A stretch of 64,000 nt of DNA from Paenibacillus silvae (GCF_014639235.1 NZ_BMFU01000002.1:248001-312000), one strand, 5' to 3'; shown: positions 36,283 to 45,742, counted from the stretch's first letter. Translations and numbers: made by a program. Notes: generated from the letters alone by a model not told the origin.

Positions 36283-37884
36283 TTACTTCACATCCAGTGC
36301 ACGAGTTACAATGTAAAACTCCTCTGCTCCAGGCTTCCAGCCGGTTACCCGCTGATTGATCCCTACCAGAATGCTGGGATTGATGATATAGGAATGAGGC
36401 AAAGCTTTGTTAATCACTTTAACCGCCTGCTGTGTAAGCTTGTTGCGCTTCTCCGTATCACCTGTCTCATTTAGTTCCTTCAGAATAGGCTGCAATCCAT
36501 CAACTTCAATATTGGCAGGGTTATAAGAACCTCCTGGAACATATGCGGAATTCAGAAATGAACCTCCGTCTCCTCTTGGCGATGTTAAATAACTCGATGT
36601 AGATATATCCCAATCGCTATGATCTGCAATATAAACTTCCGGATATTCCACAGAAACAATCTCAATCGTAATACCCGCTTGGGCTGCTTCAGACTGAACC
36701 ACCTGCGGGATCAGTGGCAATTCGGGATTTACTCCTGTAAAGGCGATAAGCTTCAATGCCAGCAGCTTGCCATCCTTTTGTAATTTTCCATCTGAGCCTT
36801 TTGTGTACCCTGCACTTTCCAATAGCTGAAGTGCACCTTCTACGTCTGTTTTCTGATACCCTTCTTTGTTGCCAAAAGGAAGAGTAGCATTAAATGGCCC
36901 ATTGGCTGGTGATGCATGACCAAGCATAATATCCTGCACAATTGCATCCCGGTCAATCAGTTTGTCAAAGGCCTCTCGGACACGGTGGTCACTGACGCTT
37001 GAGCTTGCAGGATTATAGGTGAAATAATGTGTTCTCAAGCTCGTAACAGAGCTAACGTTTAGCTCGTTGTCAGCTTCGATGGAGGCCAGCATCTCTGGAG
37101 ACAAATGAAATACAATGTCCGCTTGCTTGGACTGAAAAGCGAGTGTTCTGACATTGGCATCAGCATTAAATTTGAATGTAACCTCGTTTAACTTGGCCTC
37201 ACCATCCCAGTAATTGTCGTTACGCACCAGATGAATTTCGCTGCCTGGTGTGAAGTTTGTAACCTTGAACGGACCGGTTCCTACCGGGGCAATGTTGAAG
37301 GCTTCTTTGCCCATTTGATCCTCGGCCGCTACACTAATAATGCTAGTGGTTGGATGCACCAGTTCTGTAGGGAATGCCGGGTAAGGCTCGGTAGTCTTAA
37401 TTCGAAGCTGTTGTCCGTCCGCCTCCATTGAAGCGATTTTAAGAGCGGCGGCAAGTGCTTTACTGTCGGCAATGCCACGCTCAAATGATGCTTTTACCGC
37501 TTGAGCATCCAGTGGTGTTCCATCCTGAAATTGTATGCCTTCCCGAATCGAGAAGACCCATGTGTAATCATCCTTCGCTTCCCAGTCACTTGCGAGCCAC
37601 GGAGAAACCTGCATATTTTCATTCAGTCGCAATAATGTTTCCGTTACACCAGCACGTAGCGCAATCCACGTATTGTGCGGATCCAACGTATCATTGGGAA
37701 GACTATGTATGATCGTAATATTCTTGGATGTCGATACAGTTGGACTCTTTTCCTTGTCAGATGAACCAGAAGCATTATTTCCCGCGTTGTTCTGATTACA
37801 TCCGGACAGAAATATGACCGTGCATAACATCAAGATAAGTCCCAAGAAGACTTTACTGTGCTGTGATCGAATCCATAAACTCAT
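36283..37884 (-). CDS. cntA: Metallophore-binding lipoprotein CntA-like
   Basis: A 533-residue lipoprotein (lipobox FLSGC) of the NikA/CntA group. Diagnostic stretches are LDPHNTWIALRAGVTETLLR near residue 65 and VGTGPFKVTNF. By position next to cntM it is the natural receptor for the opine metallophore carrying Zn, Ni or Co. It overlaps the end of cntM by ATGA, so the whole set is one transcript. Related to, but clearly diverged from, the second binding protein at 29477-31024. Confidence 0.88.
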   Translation of the reverse strand: MSLWIRSQHSKVFLGLILMLCTVIFLSGCNQNNAGNNASGSSDKEKSPTVSTSKNITIIHSLPNDTLDPHNTWIALRAGVTETLLRLNENMQVSPWLASDWEAKDDYTWVFSIREGIQFQDGTPLDAQAVKASFERGIADSKALAAALKIASMEADGQQLRIKTTEPYPAFPTELVHPTTSIISVAAEDQMGKEAFNIAPVGTGPFKVTNFTPGSEIHLVRNDNYWDGEAKLNEVTFKFNADANVRTLAFQSKQADIVFHLSPEMLASIEADNELNVSSVTSLRTHYFTYNPASSSVSDHRVREAFDKLIDRDAIVQDIMLGHASPANGPFNATLPFGNKEGYQKTDVEGALQLLESAGYTKGSDGKLQKDGKLLALKLIAFTGVNPELPLIPQVVQSEAAQAGITIEIVSVEYPEVYIADHSDWDISTSSYLTSPRGDGGSFLNSAYVPGGSYNPANIEVDGLQPILKELNETGDTEKRNKLTQQAVKVINKALPHSYIINPSILVGINQRVTGWKPGAEEFYIVTRALDVK

Positions 37885-39221
37885 GATTTGAAAACATCCT
37901 CTCTACCCTTTAAATTTTGTGTTTGCATTTCCGGGATAATGGTCTGTGCTTCCTCCAATGTGCGGTCATGGACAAGCTCAGAAGGGAATCTTCCTGCTCC
38001 TTGTTGCTCCATGAACGTTCCTAATTGATGTTCAAAGTTCAGCAATAGTGTGCTGGCTTGGGGCATTGGAATTTGTAATGTTTGTCCAACATGGTACAAC
38101 AGCTTTAATTTCCTGTAATCTTCATAAGGAACACGTGGAATAACCCATTTCCCATGCTGATCCAGGCTTACCTGCTGGTAAGGTACGGCTGCGAATGGAC
38201 GATATTGACCCTGTTTGTCAGGGGTGGAGAATGGATCAATGAGAAGTGAAGCGTACCTGACATACAGCAAATACTCCTGATGAAGTTCATCAAGCTGAAC
38301 GAATTCCTCGATATCTGATCTGGAGAGTGATTGCTCCTGGACAGGATAGTTGTCATCATTCATAAATTTCAGCAGATTCATCGGCTCTGCTCCAAACTTC
38401 ATAAGCACGCTGGAAATTTCCTTCCACAGGCGCACCATACTGCGGATTGTGCCCGATGTAACAGGGCCTTCCGGGTATAGCTTATACATATATTTGGTGG
38501 AGCGAGTAAGGCTGAAAATTTCATTTAACGAAAATGAATCCATAAAAAACGGTGGATGCACATAGGTCGTAATGCTTCTGCTTTCGGCTTCGATGGGGGA
38601 AGACATGCATTCAGCTTCAATGCCCAAACTATTCAAAAATTGTTGAAGGTGGAGCAGCGTACGACTGCTTGTGCGACTGGAACCGATGTAAATCTTCTTC
38701 TTCAAGCCTTTGACCATTGATTTCAGGAAAGTAGGCATAGCTGGATCAAATTTTGTAGCTGCATAGTATGTGGAGAAGCTGATCACCTCTATGCGCTCAC
38801 GCGCAACGCCAAGGCTTTCCTGTACAAGCATGTTCGAACCGATTCCCGGCGAGATTAGAATGATACGTTTAACCCGAAGCTTGTAATCCAGCTTTAATTC
38901 ACGGATGACATCAACGTAGCTGTGACAGGGAACGCACATAACAATCGTTTGCCAATCGTCTTCTATCGTGTCGAATCCTGCATAAAACCTGTCCAGACGG
39001 GCAGTTGCCGAAAAATGTTTGGCGCGTTCAACCAGAACCTCTGTGGATACGTAGAATTCGTGCTCATCAAGCTCTGTTTGAAGTCGCTGTGTGTGTGTTC
39101 CCTTCCGGTTCGCTATACCCATCTGATCAGACCAGCCTTTGGACAGATCCACGGCAACATGAATCCCCGCCGGGCCTGCGCCAACAATCAAGACGGTGCC
39201 CAGAGCCGATTTTTCTTGCAT
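37881..39221 (-). CDS. cntM: Opine metallophore dehydrogenase
   Basis: A 446-residue NAD(P)H-dependent opine dehydrogenase that reductively condenses the CntL product with a 2-oxo acid in the last step of metallophore synthesis. The Rossmann motif GAGPAG is at residues 14-19. Regions nearly identical to S. aureus CntM as I recall it include VISFSTY, TYVHPPFFM, YKLYPEGP, LLYVRY and LIDPFS. The residue aligned with Asp150 of the S. aureus enzyme is Ala155 here (STYYAA); Asp there is linked to pyruvate specificity and Ala to use of 2-oxoglutarate. AAGGAGG precedes the ATG by nine bases. Confidence 0.92.
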   Translation of the reverse strand: MQEKSALGTVLIVGAGPAGIHVAVDLSKGWSDQMGIANRKGTHTQRLQTELDEHEFYVSTEVLVERAKHFSATARLDRFYAGFDTIEDDWQTIVMCVPCHSYVDVIRELKLDYKLRVKRIILISPGIGSNMLVQESLGVARERIEVISFSTYYAATKFDPAMPTFLKSMVKGLKKKIYIGSSRTSSRTLLHLQQFLNSLGIEAECMSSPIEAESRSITTYVHPPFFMDSFSLNEIFSLTRSTKYMYKLYPEGPVTSGTIRSMVRLWKEISSVLMKFGAEPMNLLKFMNDDNYPVQEQSLSRSDIEEFVQLDELHQEYLLYVRYASLLIDPFSTPDKQGQYRPFAAVPYQQVSLDQHGKWVIPRVPYEDYRKLKLLYHVGQTLQIPMPQASTLLLNFEHQLGTFMEQQGAGRFPSELVHDRTLEEAQTIIPEMQTQNLKGREDVFKS

Positions 39222-39235
39222 CTTGTCCCACCTCC

Positions 39236-40042
39236 TTACCTTCTCTGTATGACACTGTGCTTCGGTTCAATAATCATCGTTTCATAGAAACCTTTCCCTG
39301 CGGAGATCGAAGTTTTTCTCCAATCGTCTGACAACTCCTCTTCAACCGGGTAATTGAAAAGGGATTTTAATCCATTGCCATAGCGCATCAAGATTCGTGT
39401 GTCGAGTTGAATTCTTCCTTTGAGATCATTCAGGATATCCAGTTTGTTACGAACTAGAGAGGCAATGATGATATGTGTAGCCTTACTCACAAAAGACAAC
39501 TCAGCGATCGGTCTTCCAGAGAAAACAATTCTGTCGGCAAGCCCCCAGGTGTCGGCTACTTTCCTCCCCTTTTCAACAGCCTCCGGATCGATGTCGAGAC
39601 ATACAACTTCTGCACCCGTTTCATGAGCGATGGTCAATGCGGAGAGAGGAAATGCACCTGAGCCAATAAAAAGAACTTTAGAGTGCGGATCAAGCTGGAA
39701 ATCCCGAAGCTCGCTTCGGACGGATTGTGAGAGTATTTCGATATACTCACTCACATTCAAACGATTCTCAATCGCTAGAGCAGATTGATACTTTTCCATT
39801 TCACACAACGCTTGTACAGATGTTTCGCGAAGTTGGGTGCCATATAACTGGATTTCCTCCTGACTTCCCCACGCAAGCCACTGTCTGTCGTTTTCCTCCA
39901 ACGTCATAAATTGACAAAGTGAATCCAGCTTCAGTTGTAAAAGATCAAAACATTCTTCATGTTCCTTGGCATAGGCATTTAATTGCTTAATCTCGTATTC
40001 TAATGATCTCAAGGAAAGTAAGAAGGCATATTTACTTTTCAA
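39236..40042 (-). CDS. cntL: Nicotianamine synthase-like metallophore enzyme
   Basis: A 268-residue nicotianamine synthase family enzyme that transfers the aminobutyrate unit of SAM to histidine. The SAM-binding region IGSGAFPLSALTIAHETGAE and the following CLDIDPEAV are typical of CntL. The start is TTG 40042, seven bases after GGAGG; the upstream ATG 40075 precedes this site. It is the first gene of the cnt operon and lies about 97 bases downstream of the -10 of the shared promoter module. No gene resembling the histidine racemase CntK is found anywhere in the window, so L-histidine is the expected substrate. Confidence 0.9.
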   Translation of the reverse strand: MKSKYAFLLSLRSLEYEIKQLNAYAKEHEECFDLLQLKLDSLCQFMTLEENDRQWLAWGSQEEIQLYGTQLRETSVQALCEMEKYQSALAIENRLNVSEYIEILSQSVRSELRDFQLDPHSKVLFIGSGAFPLSALTIAHETGAEVVCLDIDPEAVEKGRKVADTWGLADRIVFSGRPIAELSFVSKATHIIIASLVRNKLDILNDLKGRIQLDTRILMRYGNGLKSLFNYPVEEELSDDWRKTSISAGKGFYETMIIEPKHSVIQRR

Positions 40043-40138
40043 TGTATTTCCTCCGTTCTGGATTAGAAACCTCATTAATCCTTATTCATTGGAGTATAAA
40101 CAGAGCTGTAAATAAAGCGCTAACATTATGCTGTTCAT

Positions 40139-40184
40139 AGTGTACATAAAAAGATATTTTTTCCATATAGCTCAATTTAGCTAT
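40139..40184 (-). promoter_or_regulatory. Metal-regulon operator/promoter module, site 5 (cntLM operon)
   Basis: On the minus strand: ATAGCT (40184-40179), six bases, AGCTAT (40172-40167), 22 bases, then a TACACT -10 (40144-40139). The repeat is a perfect palindrome over 7 bp per arm. The -35 position (TATGGA) is poor. The rest of 40043-40483 holds this promoter and the terminator of the next operon. Confidence 0.75.
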
Positions 40185-40322
40185 AGTGATAGTCGTTTTG
40201 TGTCTAATTTGTGAGATCAAGGAAGATCATAATATATTTCTGACGGACCGAGCCTTTCTAATATGCTGCTTTGTGTCAATACACCCACTCCAATAGAGCG
40301 ACATTTATTAACCTACGCACAT

Positions 40323-40362
40323 TAAAAAGTCCGCAACCGCTAATTGTGGTTACAGACTTTCA
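40323..40362 (-). terminator. Terminator of the siderophore-type ABC operon
   Basis: On the minus strand AAAGTC with AACC pairs with GGTT and GACTTT around a TAATTAGC-like loop, followed by TTTTTAAT. Confidence 0.7.
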
Positions 40363-40483
40363 GTAGTACATATTCCTATGTTTCAATTAATTTAGATAAA
40401 AAAACATCTATTTCATGCACTTTACTGACAGTGGTACTTTTACGCCGGGATTTGTAACAAACATGGGAGGCGGATAAACAAAT

Positions 40484-41266
40484 TTATTCTTTAAAAAGCT
40501 GAAAGTTGTAGACGGAAATGGGTTCAGTTTCAATATTTTTTATCTCAGCATCCACGTAAAAAACATCACGTAACATTTCTTTTGTAATTACTTCTCGAGG
40601 CGTTCCAAAGTTATATACTGCTCCAGATTGAAGCACAATGATGTGATCTGAAATCATGGCTGCTTGATTAATATCATGTAGGACCCAAATAATGGTAAGA
40701 CCTTGTTCGCTATTTAACCGTTTAATCAGTTCAATGATTTCGAGTTGATGATGGATGTCTAGATAAGAAGTAGGCTCGTCTAATAACAAAACAGCAGGCT
40801 GTTGGGCAATAGCCATCGCGATCCACGCCCGCTGGCGTTCCCCTCCCGACAAACGATCTAGTGTTCTTTCCGCTAAATCCATTAAATGAGTAAGTGAGAT
40901 GGCTTGATCAACAATGGCATGGTCTTCTTGATTCAATCGTTCGAATTTACTTTTATGAGGGAAACGACCATATTCGATAAGTTGCCTAACTGTTACCTCA
41001 GGATTACTCTCATGGACTTGCATTAAAAAGGCTAACTCTCTTGCAAAAGCTTTTCTGCCCCATGTATTGATATCCCTATTTTTAAATAGAATCTCTCTGG
41101 CTGTAGTCCGAATTTGCTTTCCCAGCGCTTTTAATAGTGTACTTTTACCACAGCCATTGGGACCAAGAATACTATGAATCTTTCCTGCTTCAAACGTAAG
41201 GTTTAGAGCTGAAATGACTTCATTTTCATGATATCCAATATGAGTATTCTTCGTCTCCAGTGTCAT
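40484..41266 (-). CDS. Iron-chelate/heme-type ABC transporter ATPase (FecE-like)
   Basis: A 260-residue ABC ATPase of the FecE/FhuC class: Walker A GPNGCGKST, Q-loop FLMQVHE, signature LSGGERQRA, Walker B LLLDEPTSYLD and WVLHDI. It is the last gene of a three-gene importer operon and overlaps the permease gene by ATGA. The ligand class (siderophore, heme, cobalamin or another chelate) cannot be told from the ATPase. Confidence 0.88.
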   Translation of the reverse strand: MTLETKNTHIGYHENEVISALNLTFEAGKIHSILGPNGCGKSTLLKALGKQIRTTAREILFKNRDINTWGRKAFARELAFLMQVHESNPEVTVRQLIEYGRFPHKSKFERLNQEDHAIVDQAISLTHLMDLAERTLDRLSGGERQRAWIAMAIAQQPAVLLLDEPTSYLDIHHQLEIIELIKRLNSEQGLTIIWVLHDINQAAMISDHIIVLQSGAVYNFGTPREVITKEMLRDVFYVDAEIKNIETEPISVYNFQLFKE

Positions 41267-42270
41267 AATGTTCTCTTCTTTCGTAACAAATATAAGAAAA
41301 ATGGAGCACCTATAACACCCATAATAATGCCCACAGGCAGCTCAATTGGTGCGAAGGCAATACGGCCAATGGTGTCAGATAAACACAGAACGGTCACTCC
41401 CAGGAGTGCTGAAGCAGGAAGTAATATCCGATAATCATTCCCCACAAGCATCCTGGCAGCATGAGGTACGATTAATCCCACAAAACCAAGCATGCCCACG
41501 ATACTTATTGCACTTGCAGCAAGCAAGGCGCTTACAGCAATAAACCATAAACGGTACCCCTCTGTGTTTAATCCCAGTGATTTCGATTCTGAATCCCCGA
41601 GCAACAGTACGTTCATTCGTTGAGCACTTAATAGTGCCAAAAGTAATCCAATAATGCTGTATGGGATAATCGTCTCGACATGTCCCCAGCTTTTAGCAGA
41701 CAGACTTCCTACCATAAAGGAAACCGCACCTTGTATACGATCACTATAAAAAGTATACAGTGCGGAGACCCCAGAATTTAAAAAAGCAGATGTTGCTACC
41801 CCAGCAAGAATTATTCTCATTGGAGAAACGCCTCTATCCCAAGCAAGTAAATAGATTAACAAAGCTGAAGCCAGCGCTCCAACAAACGCAACTGGTACTA
41901 ACAAATGTGAGAATGCCGGGAAAACCAGCAACATGGTGGTTCCAAATAACCCCGCACCAGAGGAAACACCTATGATGTGGGGATCAGCCATAGGATTGCG
42001 CATAACTCCTTGTAATAATGTGCCTGAAAGTGCTAGATTTATACCCACAAATACGGCTACAAGTGTACGTGGCAATCTGATATTCCAGATAATTGTGTAA
42101 TAATCAGAACTTGTATTTCCGAATAAAATACTTAGAATAGACCGTACATCCACGGAGACAGCTCCAAAGCCTAAACTAATGATGATACTAATTATGGCGG
42201 AGCTCATAAAAAGTCCAATAATAAAGAGCTTCCAGTTCAGTTTGTTTTTAAAGCCGCTATTCTTAATCAT
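41263..42270 (-). CDS. Iron-chelate/heme-type ABC transporter permease (FecCD family)
   Basis: A 335-residue permease with nine or ten helices of the FecCD/BtuC family. Landmarks are NIRLPRTLVAVFVGINLALS, MRNPMADPHIIGVSSGAGLF and the GFVGLIVPHAARMLVG loop. Only one permease gene is present, so it should work as a homodimer, as in BtuC or HmuU. It follows the binding-protein gene by six bases without a strong ribosome binding site of its own. Confidence 0.88.
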   Translation of the reverse strand: MIKNSGFKNKLNWKLFIIGLFMSSAIISIIISLGFGAVSVDVRSILSILFGNTSSDYYTIIWNIRLPRTLVAVFVGINLALSGTLLQGVMRNPMADPHIIGVSSGAGLFGTTMLLVFPAFSHLLVPVAFVGALASALLIYLLAWDRGVSPMRIILAGVATSAFLNSGVSALYTFYSDRIQGAVSFMVGSLSAKSWGHVETIIPYSIIGLLLALLSAQRMNVLLLGDSESKSLGLNTEGYRLWFIAVSALLAASAISIVGMLGFVGLIVPHAARMLVGNDYRILLPASALLGVTVLCLSDTIGRIAFAPIELPVGIIMGVIGAPFFLYLLRKKRTL

Positions 42271-42276
42271 ATTCGT

Positions 42277-43257
42277 TTAATTAGGTTGACTTGCAGTGAT
42301 CAAGTCTGCCATATATTTATAGGATTCGGCAACATCAACACCAGGAGCAATTGCAAATTTATGTTTGGGAAGAAAGAACATTCTGTCATTTGAGACAGCT
42401 GAAAGTGATTTCCATGCTGGATTGGATTTGAAATTTTTCTCAATCATTTCTTCTGCTTCCTCATTCGTTGTATGAGAAAGAATAAAGAGATAATCAGGAT
42501 TAATCATTACCATCTCTTCCATGCTAAACGGAATATATCCAGCAAATGCTTCTCCAACTATGGATACTGTAGCATTACGAAGTTTTAACTGATCTGCAAT
42601 ATCTACAGCTATGGTTGAACTTTGCTCAACATATGCAGTGTCTCCCATGACAGTTAGTATGGCATAAGTCGGCATTTCTTTCTGGTCTGGAATCTGCGCG
42701 ATCGTTTGATTGATATCTGAGTTCATTTTATCTACAAGCTCTTTGGCTTTTTGTTCATTACCCGTAATTTTCCCCATTAAAATCGTATTCTGTTTTATGT
42801 CTTCGATAGATTGGGTATTCAAATTTGCTAAAGGAATGTTAGCTTCTTTGAACATTCCTCTCAATTTCCCATGGTCAAAGCGCTGACCAATCACCAATTC
42901 AGGCTTCAATTCGAATACCTTTTCCATATTAACCTCGTGCATCAATCCTACCTTCGGAACGTCTTTCGCTTCTGCAGGTGGATCAATGTTAAAGGGAGTC
43001 GGTACTCCCACTGCTTTTCCTCCAACTTGATAAAAGGAATGCAGTACCTGCTCATTCAAGATAACGATCCTTTGAGGTTTTTCCTGAAATGTAACGATTT
43101 CCCCATCAAAGTCTTTAAAAGTTAGATAAGGTTTAGCTGAATCATTTGCCGCAACATTTTCTATGTTCCCTTGTTGTTGTGAAGTACTTTGGCAACCACA
43201 TACAATTAGAATTGTGACCAAAATACTGATTATGAATTTGAATCGGTGCTTCATCAT
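42277..43257 (-). CDS. Iron-chelate/heme-type substrate-binding lipoprotein
   Basis: A 326-residue lipoprotein (lipobox region LIVCGC) of the cluster-A helical-backbone binding proteins (FecB/BtuF class). The two-lobe pattern is visible, with PQRIVILNEQVLHSFYQVGG at the front and NPDYLFILSHTTNEEAEEM near the back. The start is ATG 43257, six bases after AAAGGGG. It is the first gene of its operon. A looser copy of the metal-regulon module lies 60-105 bases upstream. The ligand is unknown. Confidence 0.85.
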   Translation of the reverse strand: MMKHRFKFIISILVTILIVCGCQSTSQQQGNIENVAANDSAKPYLTFKDFDGEIVTFQEKPQRIVILNEQVLHSFYQVGGKAVGVPTPFNIDPPAEAKDVPKVGLMHEVNMEKVFELKPELVIGQRFDHGKLRGMFKEANIPLANLNTQSIEDIKQNTILMGKITGNEQKAKELVDKMNSDINQTIAQIPDQKEMPTYAILTVMGDTAYVEQSSTIAVDIADQLKLRNATVSIVGEAFAGYIPFSMEEMVMINPDYLFILSHTTNEEAEEMIEKNFKSNPAWKSLSAVSNDRMFFLPKHKFAIAPGVDVAESYKYMADLITASQPN

Positions 43258-43316
43258 TGTTATCCCCTTTGATCGTTTTCTTAAATTTTCACTCAACAAA
43301 CCTAAGTCTATGGTAA

Positions 43317-43362
43317 ATCATGTGAATAAATATATGCCTCAACTGAGCTATTTTTTAGCTTA
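43317..43362 (-). promoter_or_regulatory. Possible seventh, degenerate metal-regulon module (siderophore-type operon)
   Basis: On the minus strand TAAGCT (43362-43357) lies at the same distance (34 bases between hexamers) from a CATGAT box (43322-43317) as in the six good sites. The second arm is displaced by one base (TAGCTC). A TTGAGG at 43343-43338 could instead serve as an ordinary -35. Confidence 0.35.
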
Positions 43363-43411
43363 GTGAGAAGAAAAACTAACAATGAATGAAATAACAGGAT
43401 AAAGCTCACAC

Positions 43412-44071
43412 CTATTGTCTGTTCGTATTCCAAACAAGTCCTTGCTCAAGAGCATAACGCGTTAATTGCACCCGATTTTGTAACTGTAGCTTCTGCAAAA
43501 TATTTTTCAAGTGGTTCTTCACGGTGTATTCGGATATGTCATATTTCCCTGCAATTTCTTTGTTTGTCCATCCTTCAGCCACCCCATATAATATATCCAG
43601 TTCTCGGGTCGTCAGCTTAACTTCGGTTTTCTTCTTTTCTGTTACATTGACTTCCTTCAGAATCTGATAGGCAACATCTCTGGACATGGGAGCTTCCTCG
43701 TTAATGATAGAATGCAGATATTCAAGCCATGTCGTTGGTTCCAAATTTTTGAGCAGATATCCTTGTGCTCCTCTTTTGAGAGCTTCAAGTAGATGAATCA
43801 TATCATCCGAAACCGTAATCATGACTATTTTCACATAGGGAAAACCGAGTTTGATTCTCCGCGTTGCTTCGAGTCCGTCCATAATGGGCATTTGAATATC
43901 CATTAAAATGAGATCGGGAAGCCACTTTTCCATGAAGTCAATCGCTGCTTGTCCGTTGTTCACCTCACCAATAATTTCAAAATGATTGTCCAGGCTCAAA
44001 ATTTCACGAATGGCCTCCCTTGCATGGGCGTGATCATCCACAACCAGTACTCTTGTTGGAGTCATTGTCAT
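43412..44071 (-). CDS. NarL/LuxR-type response regulator
   Basis: A 219-residue response regulator: receiver domain with the acidic pair DDH at the start and the phosphoacceptor Asp in DLILMDIQMP, then a LuxR-type helix-turn-helix (LTTRELDILYGVAEGWTNKE, then SEYTVKNHLKNILQKL). This type is the normal partner of a HisKA_3 kinase, and the kinase gene overlaps it by ATGA. It is the third gene of an operon that is preceded by the shared metal-regulon module. NarL-type regulators bind inverted heptamer repeats, which fits the geometry of that module. Confidence 0.9.
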   Translation of the reverse strand: MTMTPTRVLVVDDHAHAREAIREILSLDNHFEIIGEVNNGQAAIDFMEKWLPDLILMDIQMPIMDGLEATRRIKLGFPYVKIVMITVSDDMIHLLEALKRGAQGYLLKNLEPTTWLEYLHSIINEEAPMSRDVAYQILKEVNVTEKKKTEVKLTTRELDILYGVAEGWTNKEIAGKYDISEYTVKNHLKNILQKLQLQNRVQLTRYALEQGLVWNTNRQ

Positions 44072-44904
44072 ATCAATCCCCCTTTTTGAATCTCGACGAT
44101 GGTTCTTCCATCCTTACGATACATGTTCATGATCCAACCCATCTCATTACAGCGCTCCTTCATAATTCGTAAACCGAACTTGTTTTTCTTGGCAAATGGA
44201 TCTCCCTCAAACCCTTGACCGTTATCCGACACAGTAATTTTCCAGCTATGACTCATCCCTACTGCAGTGATTGAGCCTTCAGTAGCTGACGCATATTTGT
44301 CCATATTAATAAGTGCCTCACGTATACAAGCAGATAATTCTATTTTTTCTTTATCATCTTGATGATGCTCCTCTAGATCCCAGTGAATATGGATTGGTGT
44401 ACGGATGTCTTTAGACATCGCATGAACTTGCTTCAGAAGTGATGGTGAGGTCCGGTGTACAGGATTTTCGTCACGATCCAGTCGAAGATTGGTGATCGCT
44501 TGTCTGACATAACGATTTACCTCATGAATCGTTTTACGAATGGACAGAACGTTTTGTTCTTGTTGATTCCCGTTACTTCCTATTTCAAGCTTATCTGCCT
44601 TAACAGATAGCAAAAACAGAGATTGAGCTATTCCGTCATGAAGTTCTCGTGCCAGCTCTTCACGTGCTTCAAGTGCAGCTTTGGCAGAGCGTGCACGTTC
44701 CAATTCTTTCTGAATGTTTTCAAGGATACGGAATAGCTTGGTTAACAATGTAATCGTAACAAGATACACCAACACCGGTGTTAACCAATTGCCCAAATCC
44801 ATCGAGATATAGGGTAATAAAAATTGATGTCTGACATATTCCCAAATAGCCACCGTAATGGTTGGAATGAAAAGAATCATCCATTTAATTTGTTTATAGG
44901 ACAT
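44068..44904 (-). CDS. HisKA_3-type sensor histidine kinase
   Basis: A 278-residue NarX/DegS-class sensor kinase. Two N-terminal transmembrane helices (about residues 7-25 and 40-60) enclose only a short external loop, suggesting intramembrane sensing. The phosphoacceptor His lies in ARELHDGIAQSLFLL, and the ATP-binding domain has EALINMDKYA and DNGQGFEG. The start at 44904 follows AGGAGGAG; the longer upstream frame overlaps the preceding gene. It sits between an OmpR-type and a NarL-type regulator gene. Confidence 0.87.
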   Translation of the reverse strand: MSYKQIKWMILFIPTITVAIWEYVRHQFLLPYISMDLGNWLTPVLVYLVTITLLTKLFRILENIQKELERARSAKAALEAREELARELHDGIAQSLFLLSVKADKLEIGSNGNQQEQNVLSIRKTIHEVNRYVRQAITNLRLDRDENPVHRTSPSLLKQVHAMSKDIRTPIHIHWDLEEHHQDDKEKIELSACIREALINMDKYASATEGSITAVGMSHSWKITVSDNGQGFEGDPFAKKNKFGLRIMKERCNEMGWIMNMYRKDGRTIVEIQKGGLI

Positions 44905-44935
44905 AATGCTCCTCCTGTATTTGAATAGAGAACTA

Positions 44936-45664
44936 TTAATGGGGCAAACGAAGAATATATCCGAACCCCCATAGGGTTTGAATGAGGTCTTCACGATTCG
45001 ATACATACTCCGATAATTTGTCCCGTAATCTTTTGACATGGGTATCTACTGTTCGGTAATCCAGTTCTTCGTTTTTCTCCAGCTTCCAGACGATTCTTAA
45101 CAAATCCTGTCTGGAGAAGGCGATCTCCGGATGAGTTGCCAGATGGTATAACAAATCAAATTCTTTTGGTGTCATATGAATTTCTTCATCTTTGACCAGA
45201 ACTTTTCTAGAAGTGGGATTAATTAAAATGGATGAAATCATTACCTCACTGGCGGAATGATCGGGTATAACATGCCCGTAAAAACCGGTAAAACGTGCCA
45301 TCATCGACTTGATCCGAAGCACAACTTCCCTGGGGCTGAAGGGTTTCATCACAAAGTCATCTGCTCCAGCCTTAAACGCCTCAATTCGGTCACTTTCTTC
45401 AGATTTTGCTGTCAGAAACATCACAGGAATGCTTGTGCTCAATCGCAGATAATTGCATATTTCAATACCCATAATGTCAGGAAGCATCCAATCAAGAATG
45501 ATTAATGCATAAGAACCTTTATGAAGTTTGCTCAAAGCTTGCACACCAAGGGAGGCCTCTTCGATAATAAATTGTTCTTTTTCCAGATACATTTTAAGCA
45601 GCCTCCGGACCCTTTCATCATCATCCACGATCAATATTCTGTTTTTTTGCAGGGTCCCATTCAT
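44936..45664 (-). CDS. OmpR-type response regulator (ResD-like)
   Basis: A 242-residue OmpR/PhoB-class response regulator: DDDERVRRLL, phosphoacceptor Asp in LIILDWMLPD, conserved Lys in VMKPFSP, and a C-terminal winged helix (MTPKEFDLLYHLATH, then TVDTHVKRLRDKL). It is the first gene of the operon, 31 bases before the kinase gene. No HisKA-class kinase gene follows, so its partner kinase is either the HisKA_3 protein (unusual) or encoded elsewhere. Confidence 0.9.
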   Translation of the reverse strand: MNGTLQKNRILIVDDDERVRRLLKMYLEKEQFIIEEASLGVQALSKLHKGSYALIILDWMLPDIMGIEICNYLRLSTSIPVMFLTAKSEESDRIEAFKAGADDFVMKPFSPREVVLRIKSMMARFTGFYGHVIPDHSASEVMISSILINPTSRKVLVKDEEIHMTPKEFDLLYHLATHPEIAFSRQDLLRIVWKLEKNEELDYRTVDTHVKRLRDKLSEYVSNREDLIQTLWGFGYILRLPH

Positions 45665-45742
45665 ATGTCATACCTCCATCTAATCAAACTAAATAGCGTT
45701 CATTTACGTCCTGCTCCAGAGTAAAATGAGTTTATCGTAACC

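Noticed and set aside
43338..43362. Hairpin CTAAGCTA...TAGCTCAG after the two-component operon as a terminator
   Set aside because: No T-run follows on the minus strand; it is reported only as a possible degenerate operator.
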